From Bog-473 sp963730395 (GTDB taxonomy: Bacteria; Actinomycetota; Acidimicrobiia; Acidimicrobiales; RAAP-2): 64,000 bases of DNA. The notes beneath the pieces were generated by a model. That model did no database searches and was not told the DNA's origin. It was given only the letters and a program-made list of their open reading frames with translations. The stretch is from contig CAVSSK010000012.1 in assembly GCA_963730395.1 (NCBI GenBank), positions 124,001-188,000 of the forward strand, in the 5' to 3' direction. Shown piece by piece: positions 17,580-26,283 of this stretch. Position numbers and translations under genes: made by a program. Positions within the stretch are counted from its first letter, which is position 1. Each line of letters begins with the position of its first letter.

Positions 17580-18968
17580 TCAGCGGCCCGGCCGGCGCCG
17601 GGGCCGGGCGGCGCGTCGTGCCTCCTCCCGGGCCCTCACGCCGGGGAGGACCCCCAGCACGTAGGAGGCGCTCAGGGCGCCGGCCACGAGGATGATCGCG
17701 AGCGGTGCAGGGTTGAACCTGTTCTGCACGGACACCGACGCCGTCAGCGCGAGCACGGCGAACAGGACCACGCCCACCGGCCCGAGCACAGCGAGCCCGG
17801 GCACTCGGAACGGACGGGGGGTGTCGGGCTGGCGCCGGCGCAGGCGGAGGGCGCAGAAGCCGGCGACGCAATAGATCATCGCCTCGAGCGCCGCCCCCAC
17901 GGCGACGAGGACCTGCCAGGCATGGGTCACGGCCACGAGGAGTGCGACCACGGCGGAGACGGTGCCGAGGACGACCACGGGCACCCAGGGCACGGCGCGG
18001 TCGTTGAGATGGGCCAGCTGACGGGGCAGGGACCCCTCGCGTGCCGTGCCGTAGATGAAGCGGGACGCGGTGATGAAGCCGCCGTTGAACGTGTTGAGCG
18101 CGGTGACCGCGGTGACCGCGGCCATCACCCACAGACCGGAGTGCCCGATGGCGGCGATCCCGAGGTAGAGCTGCGGGTACGCCGAGGTGAGCTCGTTGTG
18201 GGTGAGGGTGTGGCTCATGCTCACGGCGGCGACGGAGCACACGACACAGAGGATGCCGATGGCGATCAGCATGCCGCGGTTGATCGACTCGGGCTTACGC
18301 ACCTCCTCGGCGCTCGTCGTCACCCACTCGAACGCGCTGTAGAGGAACACGCCGAGCGCAACGGCCTCGAGGAAGTCGCCGGCCTTGTGGCCGTGCAGGG
18401 GTTGGAACGGGGTGTGCAGGCCGTGGCCGCTGTGCACGAGCGCGAGCACGGCGATGACCAGCGTGGCCAGCACGACCACGGACGTGGCGACGTCCTGCAG
18501 GAGACCGGCCACCGTGATCCCGCGCAGGTTGGTGGCCACGGCGACGGCCAGGAGGCCGACGATCCAGATCGACGCCACCCACGCCGGCTCACCGAATGCA
18601 TGCGCGAGGGCACTTCCCACGATGAACGCGTCAGAGGCGATGACGAGGACGATCGTCGTCATGTAGGTGAACGTGATGGTCAGCGCAGCGCGGTCGTCCA
18701 TGGCCCGCTTCATGTAGAGGCGGATGGCCGCCGCGGTGGGGAACATCCCGTTGAGCTCGCCGAAGAAGCCGTAGGCCAGGAGCGCGAGGACTCCGGCGAC
18801 GATGATGGGGATGAAGGCGGAGTCGCCCCCCACATAGGCCACGAGACCAGCGGCGGCCAGGTACTCGAGGGCGGCGAAGGCCAGTCCGGTCGAGGTGGTC
18901 ACGACGGTGCGCAGGCCGAGCGCTCGGCGCAGCGTGGCCCGGGACGCGAGGGTGGTGGCGTCGGTCAT
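17580..18968 (-). CDS. APC-family amino acid or amine permease
   Basis: The 462-residue protein has about 12 membrane helices and the APC fold. 'TSTGLAFAALEYLAAAG' in helix 1 and 'FLYSAFEWVTTSAEEVRKPE' are typical of the family, the latter resembling the conserved loop after helix 6. It ends with an Arg-rich cytoplasmic tail. It lies 16 bp downstream of the SCP2-domain gene, which overlaps the amine oxidase gene, so all three form one operon. A role in importing an amine or amino acid for the oxidase follows from context and is inference. Confidence 0.87.
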   Translation of the reverse strand: MTDATTLASRATLRRALGLRTVVTTSTGLAFAALEYLAAAGLVAYVGGDSAFIPIIVAGVLALLAYGFFGELNGMFPTAAAIRLYMKRAMDDRAALTITFTYMTTIVLVIASDAFIVGSALAHAFGEPAWVASIWIVGLLAVAVATNLRGITVAGLLQDVATSVVVLATLVIAVLALVHSGHGLHTPFQPLHGHKAGDFLEAVALGVFLYSAFEWVTTSAEEVRKPESINRGMLIAIGILCVVCSVAAVSMSHTLTHNELTSAYPQLYLGIAAIGHSGLWVMAAVTAVTALNTFNGGFITASRFIYGTAREGSLPRQLAHLNDRAVPWVPVVVLGTVSAVVALLVAVTHAWQVLVAVGAALEAMIYCVAGFCALRLRRRQPDTPRPFRVPGLAVLGPVGVVLFAVLALTASVSVQNRFNPAPLAIILVAGALSASYVLGVLPGVRAREEARRAARPRRRPGR

Positions 18969-18984
18969 GGGGCGCCGCGCAGGC

Positions 18985-19344
18985 TCAGGTATCGAGGAAG
19001 GCCACCATGGAGATGGCGTCGATCCGCATGACGTCCTGCTGCGATCCCACCAGCGTGATCTCGCCGGACATGTACTTCTCCGAGGGGTTGAGGTCGCCCC
19101 AGAACATGTCGCAGAAGTCCTCGCTGCTCCCGGTCACGACCACGTCGGGTTGCCCCTCGTGGCCCACCGCCAGCCCGGACAGCTGCTGGTCCTCCACCCG
19201 CATGGTGTAGCCCTGCGCCGTGTCGGTCGTGACGAAGTGGATGACGCGGTCCCAGCCCTTCACCATCTTGGTCAGGCGTGGGTTCCCGTTGCTGCGGGTG
19301 CGCCACTCGGCGAAGGCCTCGAGCAGCTCCTCAGTCGAGGCCAC
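18985..19344 (-). CDS. SCP2 sterol-binding-domain protein
   Basis: This 119-residue protein matches the small SCP2-like lipid-binding fold. It has an N-terminal helix ('TEELLEAFAEWRTRSN'), strands including 'VIHFVTTDTAQGYTMRVEDQQ', and the typical 'PDVVVTGSSEDFCDMFWGDLNPSEKYMSG' ending with a helix. Such domains bind hydrophobic molecules or act as partner modules. Its GTG start overlaps the end of the amine oxidase gene by 14 bases, so translation is coupled. The ligand is unknown. Confidence 0.8.
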   Translation of the reverse strand: MASTEELLEAFAEWRTRSNGNPRLTKMVKGWDRVIHFVTTDTAQGYTMRVEDQQLSGLAVGHEGQPDVVVTGSSEDFCDMFWGDLNPSEKYMSGEITLVGSQQDVMRIDAISMVAFLDT

Positions 19345-20761
19345 CCGGCTCTCCCCTCAGCGCACCCAGCACCTCGCCGCCCGCCCGCAGCCCTGCGGAG
19401 AGCGCGCCGTCGAGGTAGCCGCACCACTGCGTCGCCGTCTCGGTCCCCGCCCAGTGCAACGGCCCCACGGGCTCTCGCAGCGCCGGGCCGAGCGCGGTCA
19501 GCGCGCCGGGCGAGCTGATGGCGACGGGGCCGCCGCGAGTGAACGGCTCGGCGGGCCAGTGCTGCTCGACCACCTCGATCGGCGTGCGCGCCCGGGGCCC
19601 GAAGGCGCGCTCGAGATCGGCCAGCACGACCTCCCGGCGCACGTCGGGCCCGGCGACCTCCAGGCGACGGCAGTCGTCGCCGGCGATGAACCCGACGATC
19701 TCGCCGTGGTCCGCGTCCTCGGGCGAGTTGTCGAACGTGGCGCCCAGGGCGCTCCCGGGGGCGACGATCTGGCCGTTGAGGCCGTCGTCGCGCCAGAACG
19801 GGCGGTCGTACATCACGTGGATCTTGGTGACGGCTCCCATGGGCATGCGCTGGCACAGCTGCTCCCTGCGTCCGGGCAGCCCAGGCAGGTAGGAGAGGCG
19901 CCCGCTGAGCGCGGGTGGCATGGCGAAGATGGCGCGGCGGGCACGGACGCCCAGCGGGCGATGCTCTGCCGAGGGGTCGGCTGGGTCATTGCCCGGGGCG
20001 ACCAGACGGCCCCCGACGACCACCTCGTCGGGGGCGTACGCCACCGTCTCGACCGGGGCGCCGAGGAGCACCCGCGCCCCCAGCTCGTCCGCCATGCCTT
20101 CGGCCAGCTGCTGGGAGCCGCCGGCGAAGCGGCGTTCCTGGGCGCCGCCGGTACTGCGGGCGAGGTTGGTGAGCCCGCCGCCGGCATGGAGATAGAAGAG
20201 CGCGAAGAGGAGCGAGAGCTCGCCCGAGCCGGTGCCGAAGACGGCCTTCACCGCGACCTCCAGGATGGCGCGGGCCGACGCCGACGAGAGATGGGCGTCG
20301 AACCACGTGGCCAACGTCTGCGCGTCCAGACTGGCGGCGTCGGGTGCGTCCCATGGGGCGTCGACCGGGACGTCGAAGGCGGCCAGATCGAGGTCGAGCA
20401 TGGCGGCGATGCCGTCGGCGGCCCCGTGAGGGTCGGAGGTCGGGATCAGACCGACGTACGTGTCCCTGCCGCCGTCGCGCAGCTCGACGCCCTCGCCGGT
20501 GGTGTAGGTCGGGACGGTCGCGATGCCGAGCTCCGTGGCCAGTGCGGCCAGGTGGTCCTGGGTGGGGCCGATCCACTGGCCCCCCCGGTCGATGGTGAAC
20601 CCGGCTGCCGTCACGTCGGTGAACGAGCGGCCACCGACGCGGTGCCGGGCGTCGAGCACCAGCACGTCGACGCCGGAACGGGCCAGGTGGCGGGCGGCGG
20701 CGAGCCCCGAGTAGCCGGCCCCGACCACCACCACCTCGCACTCCCTGACCTGCTCGGCCAT
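19331..20761 (-). CDS. Flavin-containing amine oxidase
   Basis: The ATG at 20761 gives a 476-residue FAD enzyme that oxidises an amine to an aldehyde or imine. The dinucleotide-binding motif is 'VVVGAGYSGLAAARHLA' near residue 10, followed by 'DARHRVGGRS'. The C-terminal FAD contact is 'HWAGTETATQWCGYLDGA'. This is the monoamine oxidase-like layout at normal length. An AAGGGG ribosome binding site precedes the ATG; an upstream GTG would add about 16 residues. It heads the operon with the SCP2 gene and the APC permease. Substrate class (monoamine, polyamine or amino acid) is not resolved. Confidence 0.92.
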   Translation of the reverse strand: MAEQVRECEVVVVGAGYSGLAAARHLARSGVDVLVLDARHRVGGRSFTDVTAAGFTIDRGGQWIGPTQDHLAALATELGIATVPTYTTGEGVELRDGGRDTYVGLIPTSDPHGAADGIAAMLDLDLAAFDVPVDAPWDAPDAASLDAQTLATWFDAHLSSASARAILEVAVKAVFGTGSGELSLLFALFYLHAGGGLTNLARSTGGAQERRFAGGSQQLAEGMADELGARVLLGAPVETVAYAPDEVVVGGRLVAPGNDPADPSAEHRPLGVRARRAIFAMPPALSGRLSYLPGLPGRREQLCQRMPMGAVTKIHVMYDRPFWRDDGLNGQIVAPGSALGATFDNSPEDADHGEIVGFIAGDDCRRLEVAGPDVRREVVLADLERAFGPRARTPIEVVEQHWPAEPFTRGGPVAISSPGALTALGPALREPVGPLHWAGTETATQWCGYLDGALSAGLRAGGEVLGALRGEPGGLD

Positions 20762-20847
20762 GTCCCCTTCGCTCTCCGCGGGCCACGCGGGCCCGCGATC
20801 GGCCACCATAGGCGCAGGTCCCACGGGTGCTGCGAGCACCCGTTCAG

Positions 20848-20853
20848 TACCGT
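20848..20853 (+). promoter_or_regulatory. -10 element of a leaderless promoter for the UvrD-like helicase gene
   Basis: TACCGT is followed by 7 nt and then GTG at 20861. This favours the GTG over the ATG at 20867 as the start. Confidence 0.48.
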
Positions 20854-20860
20854 GCGGAGT

Positions 20861-22504
20861 GTGGTGATGACGTTCGAGGGCTTGGAGAGCGACACCTGGG
20901 AGGAGCTTCCAGGTGCCAGCCGTCTCACCATCGCGCAGCGGGAGGCCGTCGAGTCGGAGGAGCCGTTGCTCTGCGTCGTGGCGGGGGCGGGCGCCGGCAA
21001 GACCAGGGTGCTCACGCTGCGGGTGGCCCGGCGCGTGCGCAACGGCTCCATCGAGGCCGATCGCACCCTGGTCACCACGTTCAGCCGCAAGGCGGCCGAC
21101 GAGCTGCGGACGCGCCTGTGGTCGCTCGGCATCTCGGGGGTGAAGGCCGGCACGTTCCACCGCACGGCACTCGGCCTGTTGCGGGAGCACCGCGAGCTGC
21201 GCGGGCGCCCGCTCCCCCAGCTCCTGCCCGACCGCCGGCGCCTCCTGGCCGACGTCGCGACCGGCGACCCGCGCCGCACCCGTGCGCTCGACGGCGAGAT
21301 CGGGTGGGCCAAGGCTCGACTCGTGTCCCCCGAGCACTACGAGGCGGAGGCACGGCGGCACCGCCGTCGCAGCGGCATCAGTGCCGACCAGGTGGCCGAC
21401 GTCTACGCCCGCTACGAGGCGGAGCGGGTGCGCCGGCGGCTGCTCGACTTCGACGATCTCATCGTCACCTGCGCCGACGCCCTCGCCGGCGACCGTGAGT
21501 TCGCGGACTCCATCCGCTGGCGCACGCGCCACCTCTTCGTCGACGAGATGCAGGACGTGAACCCGGCCCAGTTCCGCCTGCTGACGACCATGCTGGCCGA
21601 CGACCCCGACCTCTTCGTGGTGGGCGACCCCAACCAGTCGGTCTACGGGTTCAACGGGGCGGACCCCACGCTGCTCGACCGCCTGCCCGAGATCCTGCGG
21701 GGCACCAGGGTGATCCGCCTCGACGAGAACCACCGCTGCACCCCCCAGGTGGTGGCGGTCGCCACCGCCGTGCTGGCCGACGGCGGCGCGGCGGGTGCCG
21801 TGGTGCCCCCGCGCACGACACGCGTCGACGGGCCGGTGCCGAAGGTCATCGTGCACACCACCGAGGACGACGAGGCGTCCTGGGCGGCGGCCCGGGCGAA
21901 GATGTCGCGCACTCCCGGACGGCGCTGGTCGAGCATCGCGGTCTTGACCCGTACCAACGCGCAGCTGGCCAGGGTGCAGGCCGCCATGGACGAAGCCCGC
22001 GTCCCGAGCCGGATCGCGGGTGCCGACCTGGGCCCGGCATCCGATCTGCGGGCCGAGGCCGGTCGCCGGGGCACGGGCGACGAGGACGAGGAACCCGGCA
22101 CCAGGCGGGAGGATCCCGAGGACCGGGACCGGGTGGTGCTCACGACGTTCCACCGGGCCAAGGGCCTGCAGTGGCCGACGGTCCTGGTGCTCGGGATGCG
22201 GGAGGGCCTGATGCCCATCGCGTCGGCCCAGACCCCAGCCGCAGTGGAAGAGGAGCGCCGCTTGCTCTACGTGGCACTCACCCGCTCCGAGGAGGAGCTG
22301 TGGTGCAGCTGGTTCGAGCGGTCCGGCGGCGATGAGCTGGGCACGGCCCGCGGGCCGAGCCCGTGGCTGGCCCCCATCGAGCGGACCATCGCCGAGCTCG
22401 AGAAGGAGGCGGCACCGACGGCCTCTGAGGAGGTGTCGGCCCGCGTCGCCGAGCTGCGGCGCCGGCTCGCCGAGGCGGCCGAGGGGCCCGACGCGGCGCA
22501 GTAG
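20861..22504 (+). CDS. UvrD/Rep-family ATP-dependent DNA helicase
   Basis: A superfamily 1A 3'-5' helicase that unwinds DNA in repair or replication. Motifs appear in order: Q motif-like 'LTIAQREAVES', Walker A 'AGAGAGKTR' (about 41-49), Walker B 'DEMQD', motif III 'GDPNQSVYGFNGAD', motif V 'LTTFHRAKGLQWP' and motif VI 'RRLLYVALTRSEEEL'. At 547 residues it is shorter than UvrD or PcrA (about 720-780), resembling small actinobacterial UvrD2-like proteins without the C-terminal extension. Walker B has DEMQD where most have DEFQD or DEYQD. The start is GTG, probably leaderless; ATG at 20867 is an alternative. Confidence 0.9.
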   Translation: MVMTFEGLESDTWEELPGASRLTIAQREAVESEEPLLCVVAGAGAGKTRVLTLRVARRVRNGSIEADRTLVTTFSRKAADELRTRLWSLGISGVKAGTFHRTALGLLREHRELRGRPLPQLLPDRRRLLADVATGDPRRTRALDGEIGWAKARLVSPEHYEAEARRHRRRSGISADQVADVYARYEAERVRRRLLDFDDLIVTCADALAGDREFADSIRWRTRHLFVDEMQDVNPAQFRLLTTMLADDPDLFVVGDPNQSVYGFNGADPTLLDRLPEILRGTRVIRLDENHRCTPQVVAVATAVLADGGAAGAVVPPRTTRVDGPVPKVIVHTTEDDEASWAAARAKMSRTPGRRWSSIAVLTRTNAQLARVQAAMDEARVPSRIAGADLGPASDLRAEAGRRGTGDEDEEPGTRREDPEDRDRVVLTTFHRAKGLQWPTVLVLGMREGLMPIASAQTPAAVEEERRLLYVALTRSEEELWCSWFERSGGDELGTARGPSPWLAPIERTIAELEKEAAPTASEEVSARVAELRRRLAEAAEGPDAAQ

Positions 22505-22540
22505 CGGCCGGTAAGGTCGGACCGCCCCGATCGATCCGAG

Positions 22541-23956
22541 GTGGGAGTGGCCCGTCGGATGTCCGAAGTCCTGGAACTGCTGCGCAAGGCCGTGGGCGAG
22601 AGCCACGTCGTGCCCGGTTCGGCCGTGCACGCGGACTACACCCACGACGAGGCGCTCACGACCGAGCCCGTGGTCCCCCTCGCCGTCGTGCTGCCCGGTT
22701 CGACGGGCGAGGTGGCCGAGGTCCTCAAGGTGGCGAGCCGGCACGGGGTGCCCGTGGTGGCCCGCGGCAGCGGCACGGGGCTCTCCGGTGCGGCCGTCCC
22801 GGTGGCCGAGGGCATCCTGCTGGCCTTCGACCGGATGAAGCGGATCCGGGAGATCGACACCGAGAACCAGGTCGCAGTCGTGGAGCCCGGCGTGACGTTG
22901 GAGCAGCTCAACGCCGAGCTGGCCCCGCTGGGGCTCATCTATCCGGTCTCCCCCGGCGAGCAGAGCGGGTCGCTCGGCGGGAACGTTGCCACCAACGCGG
23001 GCGGCATGCGCGCCGTGCGCTACGGGGTGACCCGCCACCATGTCCTGGGCCTCGAGGTCGTGCTGGCCGACGGCCGCGTGCTGCGGACCGGGGGCAAGTT
23101 CGTCAAGTGCTCGACCGGCTACGACCTGACCCAGCTGCTGATCGGCTCGGAGGGCACGCTGGCCATCACGACCGAGGTGACGGTGAAGATCCAGCCCCGC
23201 TTCACGTCGTCCTCCACCGTGCTGGCGCCGTTCGCCACGTTGGCCGAGGTGGCGCAGGCCGTGCCCCACATCGTCAACAGCGGGATCGACCCTTCCATCC
23301 TCGAGTACGTGGACACCCTGGTGATGGCCGGGATCACCCGGGCCGCCGGGCTGGACCTCGGGATCCCCGAGGAGGTCAAGGCAGGCACGCTCGCCTACCT
23401 CGTGGTGGTCCTGGAGGGCATGGAGGCCGACCGGGTGGAGGGGGACGTGGAGCGCCTCGGCACCCTGCTCGAGGAGCTCGGGGCGCGCGACGTGTACGTG
23501 CTCCCGCCGACCTCGGGAGCACAACTGATCGCAGCCCGGGAGCGGGCCTTCTTCGTGGGCAAGGCGGCCGGGTGCGACGACCTCATCGATGCCGTGCTGC
23601 CGCGGGCCGCCATCCCGGACTACCTGGCCCAACTCGCCGAGGTGGCGCAGGAACACGGTGCGCTGGTCACCGGCTGCGGGCACATCGGCGACGGCAACGT
23701 GCACGTGACCGTCTTCCAACCCGACGACGCGCGCCGGCACGCCCTCATGCGAACTGCCTTCGAATTGGCATTGGCGGCCGGTGGTGCGATCTCGGGCGAG
23801 CACGGCATCGGGACGGCAAAGCTGCCGTACTTCCTCGAGATGCAGGACCCGGTGTCATTGGAGCTGATGCGATCCATCAAGCGCGTCTTCGACCCGGAGG
23901 GGATCCTCGGGCCCGACCGCCTGCTGGGCGTGACGCGCGCGGGAGCCGCCTCGTGA
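22541..23956 (+). CDS. FAD-binding oxidoreductase, glycolate oxidase GlcD-like
   Basis: This 471-residue enzyme belongs to the FAD-linked (PCMH) family of glycolate/D-lactate dehydrogenases, which oxidise 2-hydroxy acids. The FAD-binding part has 'ARGSGTGLSGAAVP' and 'PGEQSGSLGGNVATNAGG'. The C-terminal part has 'GHIGDGNVHV' (metal or substrate His) and 'GEHGIGTAK'. No GlcE or GlcF gene is adjacent. The stop overlaps the GTG of the next gene as GTGA, so it is coupled to a ThDP-dependent enzyme, which suggests a short 2-hydroxy/2-oxo acid pathway. The start is GTG; ATG at 22559 is an alternative. Confidence 0.9.
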   Translation: MGVARRMSEVLELLRKAVGESHVVPGSAVHADYTHDEALTTEPVVPLAVVLPGSTGEVAEVLKVASRHGVPVVARGSGTGLSGAAVPVAEGILLAFDRMKRIREIDTENQVAVVEPGVTLEQLNAELAPLGLIYPVSPGEQSGSLGGNVATNAGGMRAVRYGVTRHHVLGLEVVLADGRVLRTGGKFVKCSTGYDLTQLLIGSEGTLAITTEVTVKIQPRFTSSSTVLAPFATLAEVAQAVPHIVNSGIDPSILEYVDTLVMAGITRAAGLDLGIPEEVKAGTLAYLVVVLEGMEADRVEGDVERLGTLLEELGARDVYVLPPTSGAQLIAARERAFFVGKAAGCDDLIDAVLPRAAIPDYLAQLAEVAQEHGALVTGCGHIGDGNVHVTVFQPDDARRHALMRTAFELALAAGGAISGEHGIGTAKLPYFLEMQDPVSLELMRSIKRVFDPEGILGPDRLLGVTRAGAAS

Positions 23957-25500
23957 ACGGCGCCCGCTCCCTGCTCTCCACGCTGGTCGACGCCGGCGTC
24001 GACGTGTGCTTTGCCAACCCAGGGACCTCCGAGATGCACTTCGTGGCCGCGCTCGACGACGTGCCGGCGATGCGGGGCGTTCTGTGCCTCTTCGAGGGCG
24101 TGGTCACCGGCGCGGCCGACGGCTACGGACGCGTGGCGGGGCGGCCGGCGGCGACGCTGCTCCATCTCGGTCCCGGGCTCGGCAACGGGTTGGCCAACCT
24201 GCACAACGCGCGGCGGGCACGCACGCCGATCGTCAACATCGTCGGCGACCACGCGACGTACCACGGCCGCTACGACGCGCCGTTGCAGTCGGACATCGCG
24301 TCCATCGCCGGGGCCGTCTCGGGGTGGTACCGCTCGTCCGCCCAGGCCGACGACGTGGCGGGCGACGCCGCCGACGCGGTGGCCGCTGCGCTGGGGCCGC
24401 CCGGCTGCGTCGCCACGCTGGTCCTCCCGGCGGACTCGTCGTGGTCGGAGTCGACGACCGGGCCCCACCCACCGCGGCCACGCAACCGGACGTCGGTGGT
24501 GCCGGCGGACACGATCGAGGAGGTCGCGAAGGCACTGCGCTCGGGCGAGCGGACGGCGCTGCTCGTGGGGGGCACCGCGGTCCGGGCGGACGCGCTGCAC
24601 GCGGCCAGCCGGGTCGCCACGGCGACCGGGGCCAAGCTGGTGGGAGAGACGTTCCCGGCCAACCTCGAGCGCGGGGCGGGTGTGCCGGCGGTCGACCGGC
24701 TGGCCTACCTGGCGGAGATGGCCCAGGCCCAGTTGGACGGCGTGCGCCACCTCGTCCTGGTCGACGCCAAGGCGCCCGTGTCCTTCTTCGCCTACCCCGG
24801 CAAGGCGAGCGACCTGGTCCCGGCCGGCTGCACCGTGCACACACTGGCCCGGGCGGGCGAGGACGCCGCGGCCGCCCTGGAGGCCCTGGCCGAGGTGCTG
24901 GGCGCCCCGGTGGACGGGGCGTCCCCGGCGCCGTCGGGCCGTCCCGATCGGCCGACGGGCGCGGTCTCGACCGAGTCGCTGGCCGCCGCTGTCGGGGCCA
25001 CCCTGCCCGAAGGCACCATCGTGGTCGACGAGGGCAACACGTCGGGCCTCTTCGTCGCCGGGGCAACGGCGGGTGCGCCCCGCCACGACTGGCTGACGCT
25101 GACGGGGGGCGCCATCGGCATCGGGCTCCCCATGGCAACCGGGGCGGCCGTGGCAGCCCCCGAGCGCCCGGTGCTCTGCCTGCAGGCGGACGGCAGCGCG
25201 ATGTACACGCTGCAAGCGCTGTGGACCCAAGCTCGGGAGGGTCTGCACGTCACCACCATCGTGCTGTCCAACCGGAGCTACGCCATCTTGAACATGGAGC
25301 TGCACCGGGTTGGTGCCGACGCCGGCGGCCCGCTGGCTCGGCGGCTGCTCGACCTCACCGATCCCGAGCTCGACTTCTGCGACCTGGCCCGCGGCATGGG
25401 CGTGCCCGCACGACGCGTGGAGAACGCCGAGGACCTCGTGACGGCATTGGAGGCCGGCTTCGCCGAACCGGGGCCGTCGCTCATCGAGGTGCCGCTCTAG
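23953..25500 (+). CDS. ThDP-dependent acetolactate synthase-like enzyme
   Basis: The GTG at 23953 gives a 515-residue protein with the three-domain layout of acetolactate synthase, benzoylformate decarboxylase and related enzymes. The N-terminal Pyr domain has 'CFANPGTSEMHFVAALDD' and 'CLFEGVVTGAADGYGR', which holds the catalytic Glu. The C-terminal PP domain has the ThDP motif 'ADGSAMYTLQALWTQA' ending in an Asn. 'NPGTSEMHF' resembles benzoylformate decarboxylase-type members, so a 2-oxo acid decarboxylase or carboligase is plausible. It is translationally coupled to the GlcD-like oxidase, whose 2-oxo acid product could be its substrate. That link is inference. Confidence 0.88.
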   Translation: MNGARSLLSTLVDAGVDVCFANPGTSEMHFVAALDDVPAMRGVLCLFEGVVTGAADGYGRVAGRPAATLLHLGPGLGNGLANLHNARRARTPIVNIVGDHATYHGRYDAPLQSDIASIAGAVSGWYRSSAQADDVAGDAADAVAAALGPPGCVATLVLPADSSWSESTTGPHPPRPRNRTSVVPADTIEEVAKALRSGERTALLVGGTAVRADALHAASRVATATGAKLVGETFPANLERGAGVPAVDRLAYLAEMAQAQLDGVRHLVLVDAKAPVSFFAYPGKASDLVPAGCTVHTLARAGEDAAAALEALAEVLGAPVDGASPAPSGRPDRPTGAVSTESLAAAVGATLPEGTIVVDEGNTSGLFVAGATAGAPRHDWLTLTGGAIGIGLPMATGAAVAAPERPVLCLQADGSAMYTLQALWTQAREGLHVTTIVLSNRSYAILNMELHRVGADAGGPLARRLLDLTDPELDFCDLARGMGVPARRVENAEDLVTALEAGFAEPGPSLIEVPL

Positions 25501-25571
25501 GCAGATCCGGAGCTGCTCGCGCCGGGAATATCAACGGATGCACAACGGAATCAATCAGCGGACAACAAACA

Positions 25572-25585
25572 GGGACCTAAGGCCC
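25572..25585. promoter_or_regulatory. DevR/DosR-box-like palindrome
   Basis: GGGACCTAAGGCCC closely fits the mycobacterial DevR box (GGGACTTNNGNCCC). It lies about 38-40 bp upstream of a plausible start site given by TATAGC at 25605-25610, where a class II activator would sit. It precedes the 109-residue gene at 25699. No DevR gene is in the window. Confidence 0.35.
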
Positions 25586-25698
25586 TAATAGGTTCCAACG
25601 GCTCTATAGCGCCCACCCGCCGGCCTGTCAGCATCGAACTGGAAAGGGGCGCTCTTCACGGAGACCAGCCCAGGGGACGGATCACCGAGGAGGCGCAG

Positions 25699-26028
25699 AT
25701 GAAGATGGAGATGGACAGTCCGCTCTCAGACGCCCGCTCCATCGACGCAGCCCTCGAGCGATTGCGCCAGGACCTCTTCGGTGCCCCGGCTCCGCAGGAC
25801 GACGAAGTCGCTCAGGCCCCGGACGCCATCGACTATGCGTCCCTCGAGCTCGAGGTCGAGCGGATGCGCAAGCGGTTGGCCATCTGGGAGATCTTCATGA
25901 CCTACATGCGCAACGGAGCCCGCAGCTGGCCCGAGGTGCAGAGGGCACTGACAAGGGAAGACTTCGACAAGATCGTGTCGATCTGTGACGGTGTCCCGCT
26001 ACGGGACCTCCTCTTGGATCTGCAATAG
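25699..26028 (+). CDS. Hypothetical protein, 109 aa, coiled-coil segment
   Basis: I do not recognise this family. The protein begins 'MKMEMDSPLSDARSIDAALERL', is acidic and mainly helical, with a charged amphipathic stretch ('YASLELEVERMRKRLAIWEIF') that could form a coiled coil. The C-terminal part ('REDFDKIVSICDGVPLRDLL') is helical too. A GAGGAG ribosome binding site precedes the ATG. About 200 bp upstream contain a DevR-like box and a TATAGC element, so the gene may be stress- or hypoxia-regulated. Confidence 0.7.
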   Translation: MKMEMDSPLSDARSIDAALERLRQDLFGAPAPQDDEVAQAPDAIDYASLELEVERMRKRLAIWEIFMTYMRNGARSWPEVQRALTREDFDKIVSICDGVPLRDLLLDLQ

Positions 26029-26066
26029 GAGACGATCGACCCCAGGGAACCGGGACCACGAGGTTC

Positions 26067-26258
26067 GTGCCCCAGCGCTTGGCCTAGCGGCACTGCCGCT
26101 CTTGGCGAAGGCCAAGCGCTGGGGACACGACGAGGAGCTCGATGCTTGGCCGAGCGGCTCTGCCGCTCTTGGCGACGGCCAAGCGCTGGGGACACGACGA
26201 GGAGCTCGATGCTTGGCCGAGCGGCTCTGCCGCTCTTGGCGACGGCCAAGCGCTGGAC
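26067..26258. repeat. 67-bp tandem repeat of hairpins
   Basis: A 67-bp unit beginning AAGCGCTGG recurs at 26114, 26181 and 26248 (last copy cut short). Each copy holds a nested inverted repeat: the outer arms GCTTGGCC and GGCCAAGC, the inner arms GAGCGGC and GCCGCTC around TCT. A first, slightly different hairpin (CCCAGCGCTTGGCC ... GGCCAAGCGCTGGG) opens the array. It fills the gap between convergent genes, where it could stop transcription from both sides or act as a REP-like element. Confidence 0.85.
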
Positions 26259-26283
26259 GCCACGGCGGTTCGTGCCCGTCTCC

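Noticed and set aside
19331..23803. A 1,490-codon open frame on the minus strand
   Set aside because: Only its last 476 codons (19331-20761) are a real amine oxidase. The rest is antisense to the UvrD-like and GlcD-like genes and has the His/Arg/Gly composition of noise in GC-rich DNA.
26067..26258. Tandem 67-bp repeats as CRISPR or a phage att site
   Set aside because: Copies are directly adjacent with no spacers, and no tRNA or integrase is next to them.
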